A stretch of 64,000 nt of DNA from Vallitalea maricola (GCF_036985595.1 NZ_BTPU01000037.1:19341-83340), one strand, 5' to 3'. Shown: positions 34,996 through 43,712, numbered from the stretch's first letter. Made by a program: numbers and translations. The notes: generated by a model not told the origin, from the letters alone.

Positions 34996-35829
34996 CTATC
35001 TTAATAATTGAAGAACACCTTGTGGATTTTGATTAGCTTGTGCTAACATTGATTGTGCTGCTTGCATTAAGATATTTTGTTTTGTAAAATTCATCATTTC
35101 TTTAGCCATATCTACGTCTCTTACTCTTGATTCTGCAGCTTGAAGATTTTCTGATGTGTTATCTACATTTTTAATAGTATGTTCTAATCTATTTTGTACA
35201 GCACCTAATTTTGATCTTTCTGTTGAAACTGCTTTTAAAGCTGTATCAATTGTATCTGTTAATGCACTAATTGCAGTTGCTGTTGTTGCATTGGAAACTG
35301 AAGTTGCAATGTTATTAACAGTTAAAGCTCCAGCACTCATAGCAGCTACATTAAAGCCAATAAACTGTCCATTATTAGCTCCTACTTGAAGTGTAATTGA
35401 TGTTGATGCGAAACTACCATCTAATAGTTTCTTTTTATTAAACTCAGTTTTATTAGTAATTTCTGTAATTTCTGTTGTCAATTGACTTAACTCATCTTTA
35501 ATATTTTGTCGTTCTTCACCAGAGTTTGTATCATTAGCTGCTTGAACAACTAACTCTCTCATTCTTTGTAGCATTGCATGAGTCTCTGTAAGTGCTCCCT
35601 CTGCAGTTTGAATTAATGAGATACCATCCTGAGCATTTCTTGATGCTTGATTAAGTCCTCTTATTTGTCCTCTCATTTTTTCTGAAATTGCAAGTCCTGC
35701 TGCGTCATCTCCAGCACGATTAATTCTCATACCTGATGATAATTTTTCTGTTGATTTTGCTTGGTTTGTTCCTATTGCTCCCATTTGTCTATGAGTATTC
35801 ATAGCTAACATATTGTGGTTAATAATCAT
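34996..35829 (-). CDS. hag: Flagellin
   Basis: 277 residues: the short type with only D0-D1 conserved domains and a small variable middle. N-terminus MIINHNMLAMNTHRQMGAIG and C-terminus AQSMLAQANQNPQGVLQLLR are typical. No cysteine. The leader repeats a CsrA-type hairpin and AAGGAGGT. It is the second of two tandem flagellins; its ends are nearly identical to those of the first. Serine- and threonine-rich middle residues (about 170-195) are likely O-glycosylation sites, given the adjacent glycan cluster. Confidence 0.97.
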   Translation of the reverse strand: MIINHNMLAMNTHRQMGAIGTNQAKSTEKLSSGMRINRAGDDAAGLAISEKMRGQIRGLNQASRNAQDGISLIQTAEGALTETHAMLQRMRELVVQAANDTNSGEERQNIKDELSQLTTEITEITNKTEFNKKKLLDGSFASTSITLQVGANNGQFIGFNVAAMSAGALTVNNIATSVSNATTATAISALTDTIDTALKAVSTERSKLGAVQNRLEHTIKNVDNTSENLQAAESRVRDVDMAKEMMNFTKQNILMQAAQSMLAQANQNPQGVLQLLR

Positions 35830-35854
35830 AATATTTACCTCCTTGAATTATAAA

Positions 35855-35872
35855 ATGACCTTCCTTTGTCAT
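35855..35872 (-). promoter_or_regulatory. CsrA-type hairpin in the second flagellin leader
   Basis: The minus strand reads ATGACAAAGGAAGGTCAT: a 5-bp stem (ATGAC/GTCAT, 6 bp with the next A-T) with GGA in the loop. It lies shortly before AAGGAGGT and the flagellin ATG. GGA in a hairpin loop next to a second GGA in the Shine-Dalgarno is the known CsrA binding pattern. Confidence 0.7.
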
Positions 35873-35896
35873 TATTTATTATTATATAACACTTAA

Positions 35897-36739
35897 TTAT
35901 CTTAATAATTGAAGAACACCTTGTGGATTCTGATTAGCTTGTGCTAACATCGATTGTGCTGCTTGCATTAAGATATTTTGTTTTGTAAAATTCATCATTT
36001 CCTTAGCCATATCTACGTCTCTAACTCTAGATTCTGCTGCTTGAAGATTCTCTGATGTATTATCTACATTCTTAATAGTATGTTCTAATCTATTTTGTAC
36101 AGCGCCTAATTTTGATCTTTCAGTTGAAACTACTTTTAGAGCTGTATCAATAGTATCTGTTAACGCACTAATGTCAGCTGCTGTTGATGTACCGTTTCCT
36201 ACTATATTTCCTATATCAGCAGCTTCAACAGTTAATGCTGCTGCATTCATTGTAGCAATATTAAAACCTATGAACTGTGCATTATTAGCTCCCACTTGAA
36301 GTGTTATTGCAGTTGTTGCAAAACTACCATTCAATAATTTTTTCTTATTAAATTCAGTTTTTGTAGTGATTTCAGAAATTTCTGTAGATAATTGATTTAA
36401 CTCATCTTTAATATTAGCTCTTTCTTCATCAGAATTTGTATCATTAGCTCCTTGAACAACTAATTCTCTCATTCTTTGTAACATTGCATGAGTCTCTGTA
36501 AGTGCTCCCTCAGCAGTTTGAATTAATGAAATACCATCTTGAGCATTTCTTGATGCTTGATTTAATCCTCTGATTTGTCCCCTCATTTTTTCTGAGATTG
36601 CAAGACCAGCTGCATCATCACCTGCACGGTTAATTCTCATACCTGATGATAATTTTTCTGTTGATTTTGCTTGGTTTGTTCCTATTGCTCCCATTTGTCT
36701 ATGAGTATTCATAGCTAACATATTGTGATTAATAATCAT
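35897..36739 (-). CDS. hag: Flagellin
   Basis: 280 residues, D0-D1 type, with the same ends as its downstream copy. The start is the ATG at 36737-36739 giving MIINHNMLAMN. An in-frame ATG 14 codons upstream lies inside the leader hairpin and has no ribosome binding site; AAGGAGG lies 8 bases before the chosen ATG. The variable middle (ALTVEAADIGNIVGNGTSTA) differs from the other copy. It is the first flagellin after csrA and has a sigma-28 promoter upstream. It is the expected client of FliS and partner of FliW. Confidence 0.97.
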   Translation of the reverse strand: MIINHNMLAMNTHRQMGAIGTNQAKSTEKLSSGMRINRAGDDAAGLAISEKMRGQIRGLNQASRNAQDGISLIQTAEGALTETHAMLQRMRELVVQGANDTNSDEERANIKDELNQLSTEISEITTKTEFNKKKLLNGSFATTAITLQVGANNAQFIGFNIATMNAAALTVEAADIGNIVGNGTSTAADISALTDTIDTALKVVSTERSKLGAVQNRLEHTIKNVDNTSENLQAAESRVRDVDMAKEMMNFTKQNILMQAAQSMLAQANQNPQGVLQLLR

Positions 36740-36763
36740 AGTTAATTCCTCCTTGAATTTTTC

Positions 36764-36781
36764 ATGACCTTCCTTTGTCAT
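36764..36781 (-). promoter_or_regulatory. CsrA-type hairpin in the first flagellin leader
   Basis: Identical 18-base sequence to the one before the other flagellin (ATGACAAAGGAAGGTCAT on the minus strand). GGA is in the loop of a 5-bp stem, and a second GGA lies in the Shine-Dalgarno 20 bases on. CsrA is encoded about 150 bases upstream. Confidence 0.75.
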
Positions 36782-36794
36782 TTTATTAATTTTT

Positions 36795-36829
36795 ATAAAA
36801 AGTCTGGGCCCAACTAAATGACTTTTTAT
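36795..36829 (-). other. Stem-loop at the 5' end of the flagellin mRNA
   Basis: On the transcribed strand ATAAAAAGTC and GACTTTTTAT form a perfect 10-bp stem around a loop that contains the palindrome TGGGCCCA. It begins only a few bases after the predicted sigma-28 start site, so it may protect the 5' end. It could also act as the terminator for csrA. Confidence 0.55.
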
Positions 36830-36842
36830 AGTCTCATTTAAT

Positions 36843-36869
36843 ATATCGGTAATATTTTAAACAACTTTA
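36843..36869 (-). promoter_or_regulatory. Sigma-28 promoter of the flagellin genes
   Basis: TAAA (36866-36869), a 15-base spacer and ACCGATAT (36843-36850) on the minus strand, close to the consensus TAAA-N15-GCCGATAA. It ends about 100 bases before the first flagellin ATG. Confidence 0.75.
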
Positions 36870-36928
36870 TACTTTTATACATATTTTTATAGAATTATTA
36901 TATAAACTTGTAGGTTATTGTTAATATT

Positions 36929-37153
36929 TCACTCAAACATTTTCTTTATAATTTCTGTTACACCATTTGAAGTTTCCATCGCCTTTTTATTCTCATCCTG
37001 AATTTGCAAATAAATCTCTTTTCTATGTACAGAAATATTTTTAGGTGCCTTTATTCCAATCCTTACACCATCTTTAAAAACATCAAGAACAACTAACTCA
37101 ATATCATCCCCAATAATAATACCTTCACCCTTTTTCCTAGATAATGCTAGCAT
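36929..37153 (-). CDS. csrA: Carbon storage regulator CsrA
   Basis: 74-residue RNA-binding homodimer that blocks translation by binding GGA motifs. It starts MLALSRKKGEGIIIGDDIEL, with the conserved GVRIGIKAPKNISVHRKEIY block. The ATG at 37151-37153 is chosen; an in-frame GTG three codons earlier overlaps the Shine-Dalgarno AGGTGG. It begins one base after the fliW stop. In Bacillus, FliW sequesters CsrA when flagellin is low; the same three genes are adjacent here and both flagellin leaders have hairpin GGA sites. Confidence 0.96.
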   Translation of the reverse strand: MLALSRKKGEGIIIGDDIELVVLDVFKDGVRIGIKAPKNISVHRKEIYLQIQDENKKAMETSNGVTEIIKKMFE

Positions 37154-37154
37154 A

Positions 37155-37604
37155 TCATTCACCCACCTTTTGCTTTAATTGTTTTAGGGGTTCATATAGA
37201 TTATGCTTAATTTCGTATTTATCGCTATCTAGTATAACTTGAATACCTTTTTTAGTCTTAGTATTAATGATGATTGGTGCTTTTAAGTTAGTAGTCATCT
37301 TTTCAATATCTGTTGGAACTACAATTATAGTGTATAAAAGTAAATCTTCTTCTTTTAAGTCTCCAATGCGTAAAATCAATTCATCATTAACTTCTGGAGC
37401 ATAATCCGGAAATACCAATGGTGTGCATATCATTGGTAACACTATATCCTTATCTTCTATTGACTGTAACCAACAAAAAATATCATTCTCATGTATGGTA
37501 GTGAATTTGTGATATTCAGTAAATCCAAATATACCTTCATCAAATGTATTAATGTGTTCCTTATCAACTTCTATTTTACCAAAATGCTTTGTATCAACTA
37601 GCAT
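37155..37604 (-). CDS. fliW: Flagellar assembly factor FliW
   Basis: 149 residues. It binds CsrA and flagellin in turn, so that flagellin is translated when export frees FliW. Family blocks: KHFGKIEVDKEHINTFDEG, FTEYHKFTTIHENDIFCWLQ, PLVFPDYAPEVNDELI and VPTDIEKMTTNLKAPIIIN. TAAGGGGTGG precedes the ATG. The stop is one base from csrA, so the two are coupled. It lies 222 bases after flgL, with a perfect hairpin in between. Confidence 0.95.
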   Translation of the reverse strand: MLVDTKHFGKIEVDKEHINTFDEGIFGFTEYHKFTTIHENDIFCWLQSIEDKDIVLPMICTPLVFPDYAPEVNDELILRIGDLKEEDLLLYTIIVVPTDIEKMTTNLKAPIIINTKTKKGIQVILDSDKYEIKHNLYEPLKQLKQKVGE

Positions 37605-37763
37605 TTTACCACCCCTTATGAGTTTATTTATATCATGAAACTTTTTATCTAGGAATAAATAAGTAATTCATACAAAATATACCATAATATTATTATATCA
37701 TTGATTATTTAACATATAAAGATATAATATATAAATTATTTTGGTATTTTATTCCACTTGATA

Positions 37764-37799
37764 ATACTATAGACGCATATCTTCATGCGTCTATAGTAT
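37764..37799 (-). terminator. Perfect 15-bp hairpin after flgL
   Basis: ATACTATAGACGCAT and ATGCGTCTATAGTAT form a mismatch-free 15-bp stem with a 6-base loop, 28 bases past the flgL stop. The 3' flank (TATTATCAAG) is not a clean U-run. It may be a terminator, an RNase barrier separating flgL from fliW-csrA, or a protein site. Confidence 0.5.
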
Positions 37800-37826
37800 A
37801 TATTAAAATATTTATCTTACTATTAT

Positions 37827-39140
37827 CTACCTAATAAAATCCAACAAAGTAGTCTGTATTATCTTAGTAGATGACATTAACGCTGCATTATAAACCATTT
37901 CCTGAGATTTCATTTTCATAATTACTTCTGCAACATCAATATCTTCATTTTGAGACATCAAATCAGTAAAGTTAACTTTATCATCTTCCAAACGATTAAT
38001 CGTTAAATCCATTCGATTAATTCTAGTACCTAAATCAGCTTCTTGTTTAAGCAGACCATTTTTGTGTTTATCAATCTTACCTATCAGCTGATTAAACTTA
38101 TCTCCTAGACTATCTTTTAATAAATCATCATATTTAGAACCATCTTTTGATACTTTACCAACTTCATTTATCATCTCTTCTAAATCTCTCATTAGGTCAA
38201 CAGTGACTAAATCTTTTCCCAAGGAATTAATTGGAACACTTTGATTATAGCTTACTTGGTAACTGATATTGTCTCTTTGATTTTTATAATCAACATTATT
38301 ATAATCAGTACATTCAAAATAATGTATTGGATTAAGGTCATTCTTTTCAAAGTCATCTTTATTATATTCAAATGTTATATCTGTTGGTATTTCAGCCTTA
38401 TCTGTAGAATTAAATATTAATTCTCCTGTGTCCTTTAGAAAATTAACTTCTCCCTTAGCTGGTTCATAAGCATTAGGATTATTAGAATCTAAAGTATTAA
38501 CTGTAAAATCAGGTGGTGTACCTGTAGCTTTAGGTATAGAAACAGTAACACCATCTTTTATATTTGAATACCCCAACCTTATCCTATCCACATTAATTAC
38601 TCTTGGATTAGGGGTATCATCTACTATCTTTTCAATAGTTTCAACATCATCACTCTTAAATTCCTCTTTTATCTTATAATTTTTACCCTTTACTGCTTCC
38701 GTAAACGTCAAAGGCTGATCCGTCTTATACCCAGTAAAAACATATCTACCAGCGTAATCCACATTTCCCTCATTAGCAAGTTGGTCTTTTAACTGCTTTA
38801 ATGAAGTAATAATACTCTCTCTTTCACCAATACCTAGAGGATCGTTAGAAGCTTGTACAGATAAATCCCTAGCTTTTTTAACGATTTCAATAATATTGGT
38901 GATAGAATTTTCGGTAACTGTCATCCAAGATATTGCATCTTTGGCATTTGATTTGTACTGTTCTACCTCTCTAACGCTGGTTCTGAATTTCAATGCTCTG
39001 ACTGCAACTATTGGGTCATCAGAGGGCTTTTGAATCTTTTTACCTGTAGCTAATTGTCCTTCGTAAATACTATAGGCATATTTACTTCTATTAAGACTTA
39101 GAAGTATATTATTTGCTACCATATTATTCGTTATTCGCAT
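37827..39140 (-). CDS. flgL: Flagellar hook-associated protein 3 (FlgL)
   Basis: Junction protein between hook and filament. 437 residues, longer than minimal FlgL because of a roughly 150-residue middle domain (residues 130-290, rich in Asp, Asn and Lys). The N-terminus MRITNNMVANNILLSLNRSK and the end LMSSTKIIQTTLLDFIR are typical and flagellin-like. It follows flgK by 59 bases in the flgM-flgN-flgK-flgK-flgL order. Confidence 0.95.
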   Translation of the reverse strand: MRITNNMVANNILLSLNRSKYAYSIYEGQLATGKKIQKPSDDPIVAVRALKFRTSVREVEQYKSNAKDAISWMTVTENSITNIIEIVKKARDLSVQASNDPLGIGERESIITSLKQLKDQLANEGNVDYAGRYVFTGYKTDQPLTFTEAVKGKNYKIKEEFKSDDVETIEKIVDDTPNPRVINVDRIRLGYSNIKDGVTVSIPKATGTPPDFTVNTLDSNNPNAYEPAKGEVNFLKDTGELIFNSTDKAEIPTDITFEYNKDDFEKNDLNPIHYFECTDYNNVDYKNQRDNISYQVSYNQSVPINSLGKDLVTVDLMRDLEEMINEVGKVSKDGSKYDDLLKDSLGDKFNQLIGKIDKHKNGLLKQEADLGTRINRMDLTINRLEDDKVNFTDLMSQNEDIDVAEVIMKMKSQEMVYNAALMSSTKIIQTTLLDFIR

Positions 39141-39199
39141 TCAGATTACACCTTCCTTATCTATATGATAATCACACTTTTTTACTAAACCACTTATAA

Positions 39200-40897
39200 T
39201 TAGTTAGCTCCCATTCTATTGATTGTTACATCATATATCTCATCAAATACCCGTATCATTTGTGCTGATATAACATAAGCTTGTTGAAACTTAATAATAT
39301 TGGTTGTTTCTTCATTGAGGTCAACGCCAGAGTATGATAATCTCTGATTATTAATCATCAAGTTAAGATCGACCTGACCTTTTTCAAAACTGGCTGCTTG
39401 ACTTTTATCTATTCCTAACTCCCCTATCAAGGCTTGAATATAGTTACCTGGTTCACCAGTTTTGAACATATCATTATCATGTTTTAAGTCGAGCATTCTT
39501 TTAATGATGTCGTTATCACTTTCACCTGAAGTTGGATCGGAACTTGTTAATAACTTATCTATGTCCGATGCTATTTCTGAGGAGAATTGGAAATTATCAA
39601 TAGTCATTTTACTATAATCAACAACATCTCCAGGATTGTAATCTTTGAATGTAAATAATGGACCACCAGTACCATTATTACCATCTTTATGTATTTCATT
39701 GAATTTCTCAGCAACAGTCCTTACAAAGTTATTTAATCTTTCTGTATAGTATGAGATTCCTTTGTATTTAAGATCTTCTCCCATACTAACATTTTTAGCT
39801 CCTGCTGGTGCATTAGAAGCTAATGTAAAAGTCACCTCATTATTTCCTTCATCATATGTAAAACTATCATACTTATATACTACACCATCAATTTTAATTT
39901 CGCCTTTATCTGGTAAATCAGCTCTATTAACATTACTGACCAAAATAGTACTACTAGCTGTAGTTAATGAATTTATTACACCCTTAAAATTATTACCATT
40001 ATTCCCATCCCTCATATCAATATACCCTTTTAACTCACCTTCAAGCTCAGGGTCTGTCATATCGAATTTATTCCCATTTGCCCAGTATATATCGTATAAT
40101 CCTGGTTCATCTTCTGGGTTATTAAGATGTTCTCTTGATTTAGTTTCTAATAGATTTACCTTAGTTCCTTCAACAAGCTTTTGTCCGTTGGCTAAAACTG
40201 AGAAAGTCTTCTTACCATTAATATCTACACGTTCATCCACCTTAACATTTATTATGTGTGATAACTCATCTACTATAAGTGCTCTTTTATCTCTTAGGTC
40301 ATTTGCCTCTGCACCTGAGAACTCAACATTTTCTATTTGTTCGTTAAGAGTGGCTAACTGGTTAGCACAATAATTAATCTGGTCTACCTTAGTTTTTATA
40401 GAGAAATTTGCTTCTCTTTGAAAAGACCTCATTTTGTCTCCAATATCATTGAAGAATCTTGAAAAACTTTTAGCCATATCAATAAAATTAATTTTATAAG
40501 ATTCATTTGATGGGTCTGTAGATAGTTTCTGCAATGAATCAAACATATCATCAAACTGTTTTGATATACCTGTATCTTTTATTTCATTAAGAATTGTTTC
40601 TATACTGCTTGTCTGTGAATTCTTTACTGTATACTCTCCAAGATGGCTGGAATTACTCCAAAACTTAGTATCTAGATACTTATTTCTGTATTGACTGATC
40701 TTTAGTATTTCAGAACCAGTACCCATCATTCCAATACCATTATTAGGTAACGGTCTGCAAGCTGATTGAACACCGAATTGCCTGCTGTAACCAGGAGTCT
40801 GGGCATTAGTAATATTATGATTAGTTATATCTAACCATGTTCTTGCTGTAAATAAACCTTGTGTTGCCACATTTAATCCAAAAAATGACGATTGCAT
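39200..40897 (-). CDS. flgK: Flagellar hook-associated protein 1 (FlgK), second copy
   Basis: 565 residues. The N-terminal block SSFFGLNVATQGLFTARTWL followed by NHNITNAQTPGYSRQ is the FlgK rod-hook signature. The C-terminus has VDLNEETTNIIKFQQAYVIS, the other FlgK/FlgE hallmark. It lies 10 bases after a first flgK-like gene. The middle is longer than in the other copy (EIASDIDKLLTSSDPTSGES). Two tandem FlgK paralogues are not the usual arrangement. Confidence 0.93.
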   Translation of the reverse strand: MQSSFFGLNVATQGLFTARTWLDITNHNITNAQTPGYSRQFGVQSACRPLPNNGIGMMGTGSEILKISQYRNKYLDTKFWSNSSHLGEYTVKNSQTSSIETILNEIKDTGISKQFDDMFDSLQKLSTDPSNESYKINFIDMAKSFSRFFNDIGDKMRSFQREANFSIKTKVDQINYCANQLATLNEQIENVEFSGAEANDLRDKRALIVDELSHIINVKVDERVDINGKKTFSVLANGQKLVEGTKVNLLETKSREHLNNPEDEPGLYDIYWANGNKFDMTDPELEGELKGYIDMRDGNNGNNFKGVINSLTTASSTILVSNVNRADLPDKGEIKIDGVVYKYDSFTYDEGNNEVTFTLASNAPAGAKNVSMGEDLKYKGISYYTERLNNFVRTVAEKFNEIHKDGNNGTGGPLFTFKDYNPGDVVDYSKMTIDNFQFSSEIASDIDKLLTSSDPTSGESDNDIIKRMLDLKHDNDMFKTGEPGNYIQALIGELGIDKSQAASFEKGQVDLNLMINNQRLSYSGVDLNEETTNIIKFQQAYVISAQMIRVFDEIYDVTINRMGAN

Positions 40898-40907
40898 TTA
40901 ACTCCCC

Positions 40908-42503
40908 CTATCTTCCTACAAGACCTAATCTATTAATAACTTGATCTAACATCTGATCTACTACAGTTACTACTCTTGCAGATGCATTATATGCATGCTG
41001 ATATTTCATCATATTACCTAATTCCTCATCAGATGATACACCCATAAGAATACTTCTTTGATTATCTATCTGTGCGATAAGTATTTGTTGATTCTCCATC
41101 TGTGTCTTGGTAACTTTACCTACATTACCTATATCTCCAACAAAGCTCACATAATATTCATTTACATTCAATTTGGAATCAGAACCAGGATATTCTTCTA
41201 TGCGTGAATCTTGCCATATAGCTTTAATCTCTTCTACAACATCATTATTTTGAACCTCACCCTGAACTCCAGTTATACATATTTTATCATAATCATTTAA
41301 TACTTCAGGATTGATTTCTAGATTACCAGCTGAATATAATGAATTAGGATTTGTCGCTTCCTCAGTAATGTATGTATCACTACTATCATACCTATCCATA
41401 TGCTTTCTCTTAAAAATCTCTATATTCTGGGAACCATCTAACCCAAAAGGACCTTTCTTTGCTATAGGTGCGATAATATCATTTACAGCGGTAACAACCG
41501 AATGAACAAATAAATCAAATTTAGATTGAGTCCTCATAATAACAGAAGGTTTTACATTATCATTGAAATTATTTTCATCCTCTGTATCCATCCAGTTAGC
41601 TCGTCTAGTTCCTCTTGATAGTAATATTCCTTTTAGAGAACCCCTATCATTTTCTTTTTCTGGTGAAATTTCTGTATCTAGATTAAATACTCTTTTACCA
41701 GTTGCTTTCCATATAGGAGATACTAGAGGACTGTTAGGTACTGCTTGTTCAAGCTCAATTTTGTTCACATTACCCACCGATACAAAATCAAAACCTTCAG
41801 CTTTAACTATAACATTTCCAAGCTTGTCTTCTTTGTAAGTTATATCAATGATATTTGCTAATTTGTCTAGAGCATTGTTCCTTGCATCTCTATAATCGTT
41901 AGCGTTGTCACCATTTATTTCATATTTAACAATTTTATCATTAAGCATGCTGATTTCTTCGCCTAATCTATTTATTTCATCTACTTTGTCAGTAACCTGT
42001 TTATTAAGATTCATTTGATATTCATCTAATTGTTCCATAATAAGATTCGCTTTGTTTACAAAAAGAACAGCACTTTGAACAAATGTACCTCTTGCTTCTT
42101 TCCCATCAGGATGCTTAGAGAGTTCATTAAGGGATTTCCAGAACTTTTCAAGTATCTTTTCCATACTTTCCCCTTCTGTTTCTCCTAGAATTGTTTGTAT
42201 CTCATCTAAAGCATCTGCACCTGAATTATAATATCCGTACCTGCTTACTTCATTTCTGAATGCTCCGTCAAGAAACATATCTCTAACTTGACGTAAAGCC
42301 TGTACATCTGTACCCATACCGACCATTAGGTTACTATATCCATTGCTACCTATTTTTATATAAGTTGAATCTTTCATTAGGACTTGTTGTCTAACGTAAC
42401 CTGGTGTATTAACATTAGCCATATTATGTGCGGTTGCTTGTAATCCATATTGACTAGCTTGTAATCCTGATATGGCTCTAGATAAACTACTTATTGACGA
42501 CAC
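40908..42503 (-). CDS. flgK: Flagellar hook-associated protein 1 (FlgK), first copy
   Basis: 531 residues from a GTG start (42501-42503) that gives MSSISSLSRAISGLQASQYG. AGAGGTGAT precedes it. An in-frame ATG seven codons earlier lacks a Shine-Dalgarno and is less likely. Conserved blocks: TAHNMANVNTPGYVRQQVLM at the N-terminus and GNMMKYQHAYNASARVVTVV at the C-terminus. It follows flgN. As the first FlgK after the chaperone gene it is the better candidate for the standard HAP1. Confidence 0.92.
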   Translation of the reverse strand: MSSISSLSRAISGLQASQYGLQATAHNMANVNTPGYVRQQVLMKDSTYIKIGSNGYSNLMVGMGTDVQALRQVRDMFLDGAFRNEVSRYGYYNSGADALDEIQTILGETEGESMEKILEKFWKSLNELSKHPDGKEARGTFVQSAVLFVNKANLIMEQLDEYQMNLNKQVTDKVDEINRLGEEISMLNDKIVKYEINGDNANDYRDARNNALDKLANIIDITYKEDKLGNVIVKAEGFDFVSVGNVNKIELEQAVPNSPLVSPIWKATGKRVFNLDTEISPEKENDRGSLKGILLSRGTRRANWMDTEDENNFNDNVKPSVIMRTQSKFDLFVHSVVTAVNDIIAPIAKKGPFGLDGSQNIEIFKRKHMDRYDSSDTYITEEATNPNSLYSAGNLEINPEVLNDYDKICITGVQGEVQNNDVVEEIKAIWQDSRIEEYPGSDSKLNVNEYYVSFVGDIGNVGKVTKTQMENQQILIAQIDNQRSILMGVSSDEELGNMMKYQHAYNASARVVTVVDQMLDQVINRLGLVGR

Positions 42504-42639
42504 ATTATCACCTCTACTGTTCATTCACTATTATTTTATCCTTCGTAGTTAAGTATTAAGAGTTATAAGCTAAACCCTATCAATAATCTAGGCTTATACC
42601 TCTTAATACTCAACTATTTTATATCTATTTAGTTATCCA

Positions 42640-43149
42640 TTACTGTTTAGCATCAAAGAATCTTCTACCATCTTGAGAATTATATATATTGCCTTGTGCT
42701 TCATAGTTGCTATTTGTCATAGAACTCTCACTTTGAATAGCATTCATTGTAAAATCAATATAATCAAGTGATTCCTTTAGTAAAATCTTATTTCTATCAT
42801 TAATTATCTGTAGATTTTCAACCACATTTTTAATATCCTCTTTAAGACTGCTTAACTGAGTATGTTCTTTTTCTTGTTTGGCTAGTAGAACTGCTAAATT
42901 ATTTATAGTTAATTCATCAGCATTCTTGTTAGTTACTATAGCGATATCATTAATTATTTCTTCTCTTTTCTTATCTATTCTAAGAACACGTGAAGCCATT
43001 TGCTGTTCTTCCTTAGTAAGTTCATTAAGAGAAGAGATATCACCTTTTATAATAAATTCTGTTTTTGCTTCACCTATTGTTAGTAATCTGTTGTAACATT
43101 GTTTTTCTTCTTCTAGAGTTGTTATCAAATCTTCTATTAAACTAGCCAA
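42640..43149 (-). CDS. flgN: FlgN-family flagellar chaperone
   Basis: Helical chaperone for FlgK and FlgL. I favour the TTG at 43147-43149, giving a protein that begins LASLIEDLITTLEEEKQCYN (initiator read as Met; 169 residues), because FlgN proteins usually begin this way and AAAGGA lies about 9 bases before it. The frame also stays open to an ATG at 43177-43179, which would add 10 residues. Coiled-coil blocks follow (EQQMASRVLRIDKKREEIIN). It sits between flgM and flgK, the standard order. Confidence 0.88.
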   Translation of the reverse strand: MASLIEDLITTLEEEKQCYNRLLTIGEAKTEFIIKGDISSLNELTKEEQQMASRVLRIDKKREEIINDIAIVTNKNADELTINNLAVLLAKQEKEHTQLSSLKEDIKNVVENLQIINDRNKILLKESLDYIDFTMNAIQSESSMTNSNYEAQGNIYNSQDGRRFFDAKQ

Positions 43150-43215
43150 TGTGCTCAATCCTTTCAAAATATTAAACATCTAACACTTATCAGTTAGAAT
43201 AATACATCTACTCTA

Positions 43216-43497
43216 TTAACCTCTTTTATCAAAATAACTGTCTACTATTTTATCGGCTACCTCTCTAGCGCTAACGTTATATGAACCAGATTGTATACGT
43301 TTCTTTATATCGTTAACTTTATCCTGTCTGATATCAGGTGCATTCTTAACTGCTTTTTTAGCTATCTGTAGTTCTTTTGCAATGTCTGATATAGCTAGTG
43401 AGTCTTTCTCTTTCTTGACCTTTGATACTTTGGATATTCTATCTGTCTGGTTAACTTTGTAAGCGTTGTTAACATTTTTAATCCCATTTATTCTCAT
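43216..43497 (-). CDS. flgM: Anti-sigma-28 factor FlgM
   Basis: 93 residues from the ATG at 43495-43497 (MRINGIKNVNNAYKVNQTDR). The extension to an upstream ATG has no Shine-Dalgarno. AAGGA lies somewhat far (11 bases) from the chosen start. The C-terminal helices (RQDKVNDIKKRIQSGSYNVS, then REVADKIVDSYF) are the sigma-binding region. A near-perfect sigma-28 promoter lies just upstream, so FlgM limits its own promoter as in Bacillus. Confidence 0.93.
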   Translation of the reverse strand: MRINGIKNVNNAYKVNQTDRISKVSKVKKEKDSLAISDIAKELQIAKKAVKNAPDIRQDKVNDIKKRIQSGSYNVSAREVADKIVDSYFDKRG

Positions 43498-43562
43498 GAT
43501 AGAACCCGTCCTTCCATTATATTTCTCTAACATATTTTAATTGTATGTTGTTTTCAATTATT

Positions 43563-43590
43563 TTATCGGCAATCATCATTATAATATTTA
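43563..43590 (-). promoter_or_regulatory. Consensus sigma-28 promoter for flgM
   Basis: TAAA (43587-43590), a 16-base spacer and an exact GCCGATAA (43563-43570) on the minus strand. It ends about 65 bases before the flgM start and would drive flgM, flgN, the two flgK genes and flgL. Confidence 0.88.
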
Positions 43591-43613
43591 GCTATAAAAT
43601 GAAAAAACATAAA

Positions 43614-43712
43614 AACAGACTGTCTCATAATCTATTTTTATTGTTATCAAAAACATTAACCGAAATCTCAATTAATGATAATAGAACAAAAATGGCTTAT
43701 GAAGCAGTCCTT
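43614..43712. repeat. Degenerate inverted repeat of the CTGTCTCA family
   Basis: GACTGTCTCATAA (43618-43630) and TTATGAAGCAGTC (43697-43709) are 11/13 complementary across 66 bases. It sits just upstream of the flgM promoter. It shares the CTGTCTCA core with the elements at 56766 and 61691 and is the least well conserved of the three. Confidence 0.5.

Noticed and set aside
36740..36781. 14-codon extension of the first flagellin (MTKEGHEKFKEEL)
   Set aside because: The ATG lies in the leader hairpin; the second copy lacks such an extension, and flagellins start at MIINHN.
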